A program made the translations under genes and the position numbers. Under the pieces are notes generated by a model. The model had not been told where the DNA came from. It saw only the letters and a program-made list of their open reading frames with translations, and ran no database searches. Shown in pieces: positions 6,247-8,906 of a stretch of 8,906 nucleotides of DNA (the stretch's first letter is position 1; every line of letters begins with the position of its first letter). Source of the DNA: Pseudomonadota bacterium (lineage in GTDB: Bacteria > Pseudomonadota > Alphaproteobacteria > Micropepsales > Micropepsaceae); contig JAKAVI010000455.1 in the NCBI GenBank assembly GCA_021817355.1, positions 1 to 8,906 on the forward strand, in the 5' to 3' direction.

Positions 6247-7845
6247 ATGGCAAACCGAGGCAGCGTCACCGCATCTTGTCCTCAGCCCGAGCCGCAGGCG
6301 CTTGCCCTCGCCCGGCTTTTTTCACCGCTTTCTAGGCTTTTGGTCAGTGGTGGAGACGAACGATTAAGCATAGAGCGCGCGTCCGGCCGCAATGCCTATG
6401 GCTGTTATCCCTTGCCCAATTCCGATGTGGTTGCGCTCTCATCCTCGACGGCCACAACCATCTCCGAGCCCGCATACCTGAGGACGGAGAAGGCGCGGGA
6501 TGATCTTGTCAGGAATGCACTCACGAGCGGCCTTGCAGCCGCATTTGATCAGAGGCTTGACGGCGTGCGCTGGGAACTGCGCACCCAGCTGAAGCTTGAT
6601 CCGGCAACGCAAATCCTGTTCTCCTCTTCGGGTACGGACTCCCAACAGCAGGTTCTTCTGCTCTTGCGGCAGGTGTTTGGTGCATCGACGTCATGCATAG
6701 TTGTGGGCGCCGACCAGACAGGACGTGGCAGCCTCTATACGGCGCGTGGACAACACTTTGGCAATCGTACGGCGCAGGGCCATGTCGTCAGTAAAGGTTG
6801 TGCCGTGGGTCGGAACAGCGGAAATGCCATTGGCATCACACTAATCGGGGAAGACGGCGCGTTTCGCGGAGAAGGCGAAACAGATGCTCTCGTATTGGCG
6901 GCTGTCGATGCAGAGGTCAAGGCTGGCCGCAACGTCGTGCTCGAGATCATGGCGGCCTCAAAGCTCGGCTGGTCTGCGCCTTCCAGCGCCTGTCTTGACG
7001 TGATCGAGGCCCGTTGGCCGCTCCAGGTGCAGATCGTGGTGGACGCCTGCCAGATGCGAATGCCACGCTCGCGTTTGAATGCCCATCTCAGCCGAGGACA
7101 TGTGGTTCTTTTGACCGGCTCCAAATTCTTTGGCGGACCGCCGTTCAGTGGCGCGTCACTGTGGCCCCATGATCTGCACACGCGCATCTCTGCGATTGAA
7201 GCCGCCCCCGAGGGGCTATCCGCTTATGCAAGCCGCGAAGATGTGCCCGTAGGCTGGTTCCGGCTGCGAGGTGTCCTGCCCAGCTCTCCCAATTTCGGGC
7301 AATGGCTGCGCTGGGAAGCTGCACTTCTGGAGATGCAATCCTACTATGCCCTGCCAGCTGCCTGGCGGCATGACGCGCTTAGCCGTCTCGCCACGGCAAT
7401 ACCTGCCATGATTTCATCGGTGAGCGGTCTTGAACTCGTTGCTCCCTATAATCGGGATGCTGCCATGCCGGCGACGATCTTCTCCTTCTTTCTTCGTAGC
7501 GCAGAGCGCAGGCTCGAGCTTCGGGACGCAACCTTGCTCTACCGGGCGCTCCTCGACGAGAAGGTGGCCACCCTTGGCGATCGGGTCTGCCAGATCGGTC
7601 AGCCGGTAGACTTGCCGATGGGGATAGTTCTGCGCCTTGCAATTGGCGCCCGCTCGCTTGTCGAGGCTTTTAGCGAGGATGCCTCCTTAAATCAGCTCCT
7701 TGCCAAGGTCAGGGTGGTCCTGTGCGGCATCGGTGAACGGCTTGGGTTGGTGCCCTGGCCACCTACCTCTTGCCGCAGCGCTGGGGATGGCGTTGCCGCA
7801 GAAGCTGCCGCGTGGGGGCCGGCCGTAACTCCGCCTTTACCTTGA
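6247..7845 (+). CDS. Uncharacterised fold-type I PLP-dependent enzyme (class V aminotransferase-like)
   Basis: The 532-aa product carries the landmarks of fold-type I pyridoxal-phosphate enzymes. There is a Ser/Gly/Thr loop SSSGTD at 126-131 for the cofactor phosphate region, an aspartate in VVDACQMR (Asp266) expected to pair with the pyridine nitrogen, and LLTGSKFFGGPPFSGA with Lys293 as the Schiff-base lysine. The spacing Asp-27-Lys is normal for the superfamily. A conserved-looking N-terminal block (GRNAYGCYPLPNSDVVALSSSTATTIS) precedes the PLP domain, and about 200 residues follow the lysine. No signal peptide is seen. The reaction cannot be named: aminotransferase, lyase and desulfurase-like chemistries are all possible. 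The ATG at 6247 is the first start after an in-frame stop at 6187, with a modest GAAGAG upstream. A FliL-like gene follows 34 nt downstream and is probably co-transcribed. The sulfatase upstream is separated by a hairpin, so joint function is uncertain. Confidence 0.8.
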   Translation: MANRGSVTASCPQPEPQALALARLFSPLSRLLVSGGDERLSIERASGRNAYGCYPLPNSDVVALSSSTATTISEPAYLRTEKARDDLVRNALTSGLAAAFDQRLDGVRWELRTQLKLDPATQILFSSSGTDSQQQVLLLLRQVFGASTSCIVVGADQTGRGSLYTARGQHFGNRTAQGHVVSKGCAVGRNSGNAIGITLIGEDGAFRGEGETDALVLAAVDAEVKAGRNVVLEIMAASKLGWSAPSSACLDVIEARWPLQVQIVVDACQMRMPRSRLNAHLSRGHVVLLTGSKFFGGPPFSGASLWPHDLHTRISAIEAAPEGLSAYASREDVPVGWFRLRGVLPSSPNFGQWLRWEAALLEMQSYYALPAAWRHDALSRLATAIPAMISSVSGLELVAPYNRDAAMPATIFSFFLRSAERRLELRDATLLYRALLDEKVATLGDRVCQIGQPVDLPMGIVLRLAIGARSLVEAFSEDASLNQLLAKVRVVLCGIGERLGLVPWPPTSCRSAGDGVAAEAAAWGPAVTPPLP

Positions 7846-7879
7846 CGCAGTAAGAAAAGGCAGGTGCGGAAGGAAGGAC

Positions 7880-8302
7880 ATGCGGCCCGCGTCAACACTA
7901 GCGTACTTGGCAGTTGCAGCGCTATTTGCCAGCCCGGCACTTGCAGCGTCCGGCCAAGCCATGCCCCACCACAAGATCACGCAGGCTGTCAGCTATGTTG
8001 CGATCAAACCAATCTATGCAACCGTTCTGGATGCAGGCAGGCCAGTGGGATTGCTTCTGGTCTCCTTTGGTCTCGATATTCCCAATGCGGCGCTGAGAGA
8101 GCGCGCCGAGGCCGCGCTACCGCTGCTGCGTGACGCCTATGTTCGCAACATAATGGCGTTTTCTGCAGCTGCCGTGCGCCCGTTTGAGCAACCGGATGTC
8201 GATCTCATCGCCCGTCGCCTGCAAGCCGTCACTGATCAGAAATTGCAACAAACTGGCGCCCGCGTCCTGCTCATTGAGGTCATGCTGCAAATGTCCCGCT
8301 GA
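7880..8302 (+). CDS. Small exported FliL-like protein of unknown function
   Basis: This 140-aa protein starts with a signal peptide: MRPASTLAY, a hydrophobic run LAVAALFASPALA, and a likely cleavage near Ala22-Ala23. The mature part (about 43-138) reads like the periplasmic domain of FliL-related proteins: a strand PIYATVL..GRPVGLLLVSFGLDI, a helix ALPLLRDAYVRNIMAFSA, a DVDLIARRLQAVTDQKL helix and a final strand ARVLLIEVMLQ. True flagellar FliL has an uncleaved N-terminal membrane anchor and sits among flagellar genes; neither holds here, so I regard it as a non-flagellar paralogue, a type common in alphaproteobacteria. AGGAAGGA immediately before the ATG gives a strong ribosome binding site. 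It lies 34 nt after the PLP enzyme gene and converges on the adenosyltransferase gene. Role unknown. Confidence 0.75.
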   Translation: MRPASTLAYLAVAALFASPALAASGQAMPHHKITQAVSYVAIKPIYATVLDAGRPVGLLLVSFGLDIPNAALRERAEAALPLLRDAYVRNIMAFSAAAVRPFEQPDVDLIARRLQAVTDQKLQQTGARVLLIEVMLQMSR

Positions 8303-8313
8303 GGCGATCACGT

Positions 8314-8332
8314 TGAACCTGCCACAGGTTCA
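8314..8332. terminator. Perfect hairpin between convergent genes; probable two-way terminator
   Basis: TGAACCTG-CCA-CAGGTTCA is a perfect eight-base stem with a three-base loop. It lies 11 bases after the FliL-like stop and contains the stop codon of the opposing adenosyltransferase gene. No T-tract follows on either side, so termination strength is uncertain, but the position between two converging genes fits. Confidence 0.55.
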
Positions 8333-8893
8333 GCGATTGGCCCCTGGCACCCAGAGCACGTCCCCCCCGTTTGTGGAATTGGCAAATCGCGCCGCGACAA
8401 AAAGGTGATCAGACAGGCGGTTGATATATTTAAGCGCAGGCTCACTCACCGCTTCACCATCTGCCAGCTCCACCATCAGCCGCTCCGCCCGCCGCACGAC
8501 TGTACGGGCCAGATGAAGATGCGCCGCCGTGGCCGTCCCACCTGGCAGCACGAAGGAGCGCAGCGGTTCAAGCTCGGCGTTCATGCGATCGATCTCCTGC
8601 TCAAGACGATCGACCTGGGATTGGATAACCCGCAAGGCTCCCTCGTGGGGTTTGGCCACCTCGGGCACGCACAGGTCAGCGCCAAGATCAAAGAGGTCGT
8701 TTTGAATGCGCTCGAGCATCGCTGCCAATTCGCCGTCGGCCGTCAAGCGGGCCAGACCGATCGCGGCATTGGCTTCATCGACCGAGCCATAGGCCTCGAT
8801 CCGCAATGCGTGCTTGGGCAAGCGTGTGCCATCGCCAAGGGCTGTGGTACCCCTGTCACCGGTGCGGGTATAGATTTTATTGAGCTTCACCAT
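8330..8893 (-). CDS. PduO-type ATP:cob(I)alamin adenosyltransferase
   Basis: The 187-aa protein matches the PduO/MMAB type of corrinoid adenosyltransferase, which transfers the 5'-deoxyadenosyl group of ATP to cob(I)alamin, making adenosylcobalamin in the cytoplasm. Motifs in order: the ATP-binding N-terminus KIYTRTGDRGTT (6-17), EAYGSVDEANAAIG (33-46), the FVLPGG turn (114-119), ARTVVRRAER (129-138) with the functionally important Arg and Glu, and the C-terminal YINRLSDHLFVAAR (156-169). Length is normal for the family, an all-helical trimer. The ATG at 8893 fits the family start (MVKLNKIYTRTGD); only a weak ribosome binding site is seen in the few bases left before the window edge. The stop codon lies within the hairpin shared with the FliL-like gene. 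The gene is convergent with its neighbours and is probably unrelated to the sulfatase or PLP genes. Confidence 0.96.
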   Translation of the reverse strand: MVKLNKIYTRTGDRGTTALGDGTRLPKHALRIEAYGSVDEANAAIGLARLTADGELAAMLERIQNDLFDLGADLCVPEVAKPHEGALRVIQSQVDRLEQEIDRMNAELEPLRSFVLPGGTATAAHLHLARTVVRRAERLMVELADGEAVSEPALKYINRLSDHLFVAARFANSTNGGDVLWVPGANR

Positions 8894-8906
8894 GGGGGCG
8901 AATTTA

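Noticed and set aside
6735..7187. 150-codon minus-strand ORF inside the PLP enzyme gene
   Set aside because: Antisense shadow of the well-supported PLP gene.
7880..8302. Flagellar FliL
   Set aside because: It has a cleavable signal peptide rather than a membrane anchor and no flagellar neighbours; retained only as FliL-like.

Overview
The window looks like chromosomal DNA of a moderately GC-rich proteobacterium, most likely an alphaproteobacterium. The evidence is the mix of families: a PduO-type cobalamin adenosyltransferase, a secreted FliL-like small protein, a GH42 galactosidase beside an SMP-30 lactonase, and a long signal-less arylsulfatase with its own TetR regulator. The genus cannot be fixed from the sequence. 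No rRNA, tRNA, CRISPR array or intact mobile element was seen.

Layout: (1) Positions 1-1376, minus strand: the first 42 codons of a GH42 beta-galactosidase run off the left edge. Behind it lie a 377-bp stretch with no recognisable gene, carrying five TGGA tetranucleotides, and a complete SMP-30/gluconolactonase-family lactonase. (2) Positions 1377-2575: about 1.2 kb with no gene I can assign. It includes a minus-strand ORF whose stop overlaps the lactonase start (ATGACTGA), which may be the remnant of an upstream operon partner. (3) Positions 2576-5943, plus strand: a TetR-family regulator, then a promoter-like element carrying an interrupted palindrome (candidate operator), a roughly 300-nt leader, and a 754-aa type I (formylglycine) sulfatase followed at once by a hairpin. 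(4) Positions 6247-8302, plus strand: an uncharacterised fold-type I PLP enzyme with intact PLP-binding Asp and Lys, then a small exported FliL-like protein 34 nt downstream. (5) Positions 8330-8893, minus strand: the PduO-type ATP:cob(I)alamin adenosyltransferase, convergent with the previous gene and sharing a perfect hairpin with its 3' end.

How the genes may work together: galactosidase, sugar lactonase and sulfatase could belong to uptake and breakdown of a (sulfated) galactose-containing glycan, with the TetR protein controlling the sulfatase. This is inference from gene content; the two halves are separated by the unassigned 1.2 kb. The PLP enzyme and FliL-like protein form a plausible two-gene unit of unknown role and are the least explained intact genes here. 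The adenosyltransferase is most likely an unrelated housekeeping neighbour.
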